This document shows positions 33,151 to 33,893 of a stretch of 33,893 bases of DNA, piece by piece. Made by a program: the position numbers and the translations under genes. The DNA is from Candidatus Omnitrophota bacterium (lineage in GTDB: Bacteria; Omnitrophota; Omnitrophia; Omnitrophales; Aquincolibacteriaceae): contig JAFGHI010000042.1 of assembly GCA_016930235.1 (NCBI GenBank), forward strand, positions 66,550 through 100,442. Direction: 5' to 3'. Positions within the stretch are counted from its first letter, which is position 1; each line of letters begins with the position of its first letter. A model generated the notes under the pieces. The model was not told the DNA's origin, did no database searches, and saw only the letters and a list, made by a program, of their open reading frames with translations.

Positions 33151-33893
33151 ACGCATTTCAACCTCAATTTTTGTTACAGCCTTTCTGATAAGTCTGATGG
33201 GGATCCGTTCTGCTTGGGCCGTTGTGGGCATGGCCGAGGGCCTCGATGAATTTCAACGTATCGATTTGGAGGTTTTTCAGGATAATTTAATTCATGAAGA
33301 AAAAAGAGAACAGCTCGATGAAGCGGATAATTTAGCAGCAACCTTAAAGAAAAAGGAAAAAGAACTTGGAGAGCTTGATGAGAGTGACCGGGATTTTTTA
33401 ACGCTTGAGGTTGAGTATTTACGCCAGCAGCTTTTGGAGCTTCCGAAAAGGGATCGTTTCAGGGTTGAGGCCAATGGAACATATGTGTATGATTCGAATA
33501 TCGCCAGGCGACAGTTAAGATCCGAAAAAGGGGATTCGCTTTTTACTTCCAATGGAACGGGTGTTATTGATTTGTCGGGGAAAAAGACGGATTTTGAATA
33601 TGAGATATCCGGGGGCAAGCAATGGAATATTGTTTACAGCGAACAAGACGACTGGCAGATTGAAAATCGCCTTCGCTATAGACGTAAAATGTTTACCAAG
33701 ATCGAGCATTCATGGCAAGGGGCCGTTAGAAAACATAATTCTAAAACCATCGAAATAGACAATAATAAAGTTCGATGGGATTTCAGTACGGCCTCAGCTT
33801 GGAATTATCGGTTTTCCCCAAAATTATCTTTGAATGCCGATTATTCGGTGAATAAGCGGCTTTTTCGTCAGGAAGCGTTTGATCAAGACTCTG
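33134..33893 (+). CDS. Secreted coiled-coil plus beta-barrel-like protein, 3' end outside window
   Basis: Reading frame open to the window end, 253 residues visible. A signal peptide is likely cut after AWA at 29. Residues about 45-110 are charged heptad-like helix (EEKREQLDEADNLAATLKKK...), probably a coiled coil. From about 113 alternating strands such as RFRVEANGTYVYDSNIA, 'DFEYEISGGKQWNIVY', 'WQIENRLRYRRKMF' and 'FSPKLSLNADYSVN' resemble an outer-membrane beta-barrel. GTG 33134 overlaps the TPR gene by 17 bases; no ATG precedes the signal peptide in frame. The full size and exact family are unknown because the gene is cut. Confidence 0.72.
   Translation, partial: MKQPLKRISTSIFVTAFLISLMGIRSAWAVVGMAEGLDEFQRIDLEVFQDNLIHEEKREQLDEADNLAATLKKKEKELGELDESDRDFLTLEVEYLRQQLLELPKRDRFRVEANGTYVYDSNIARRQLRSEKGDSLFTSNGTGVIDLSGKKTDFEYEISGGKQWNIVYSEQDDWQIENRLRYRRKMFTKIEHSWQGAVRKHNSKTIEIDNNKVRWDFSTASAWNYRFSPKLSLNADYSVNKRLFRQEAFDQDS

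Overview
This window looks like a chromosomal segment of a Gram-negative bacterium with a moderate GC content. Support for Gram-negative: a lipoprotein signal peptidase, an O-antigen-ligase-like membrane protein, and a secreted protein that looks like an outer-membrane beta-barrel. The mix of a futalosine-type menaquinone operon, a GldA/F/G-DUF4340 transporter cassette, a TraR/DksA zinc-finger protein and DUF4215 cysteine-rich surface proteins would fit a deep-branching anaerobe such as Omnitrophota (PVC superphylum). That placement is a low-confidence inference. I see no rRNA, tRNA, insertion sequence, phage gene or CRISPR array.

Region 1 (1-11053) is mainly housekeeping, all on the plus strand and tightly packed: tyrS; an ABC-2 export cassette (ATPase, permease, GldG-like subunit, DUF4340 protein); the conserved yggS-proC-yggT trio; a purine nucleoside phosphorylase; and ileS. 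Region 2 (11072-14398) is a signalling block: a membrane histidine kinase with a GAF-like domain, a receiver-only response regulator, and a GAF plus HD-GYP protein, the family that degrades cyclic di-GMP. Region 3 (14476-16340) carries a TraR/DksA zinc-finger protein behind a good sigma-70-type promoter, then lspA and rluD.

Region 4 (16360-24569) is one long operon. A weak terminator is followed by a strong promoter and nine overlapping or nearly touching genes: ubiD-like, ubiA-like, ubiX-like, mqnA, mqnC, menG/ubiE, a RidA-family protein, a CPBP membrane protease and a secreted protein. The first six cover the entry step, the cyclase and the late half of the futalosine menaquinone pathway. 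mqnB, mqnD and mqnE are not here.

Region 5 (24570-33893) looks like a cell-surface locus. Two secreted cysteine-rich proteins (3 and 14 DUF4215 repeats) are driven by nearly identical promoters that share an inverted repeat over the -10 and start site. They are followed by an O-antigen-ligase/O-glycosyltransferase-like membrane protein, a convergent membrane-bound GGDEF protein, a large membrane-anchored TPR protein and, overlapping it, a secreted coiled-coil/beta-barrel protein cut by the window end. Read together, this could be a cyclic-di-GMP-influenced system for making or decorating an envelope polysaccharide or surface protein coat. This functional reading is inference; the shared promoter architecture is directly visible.
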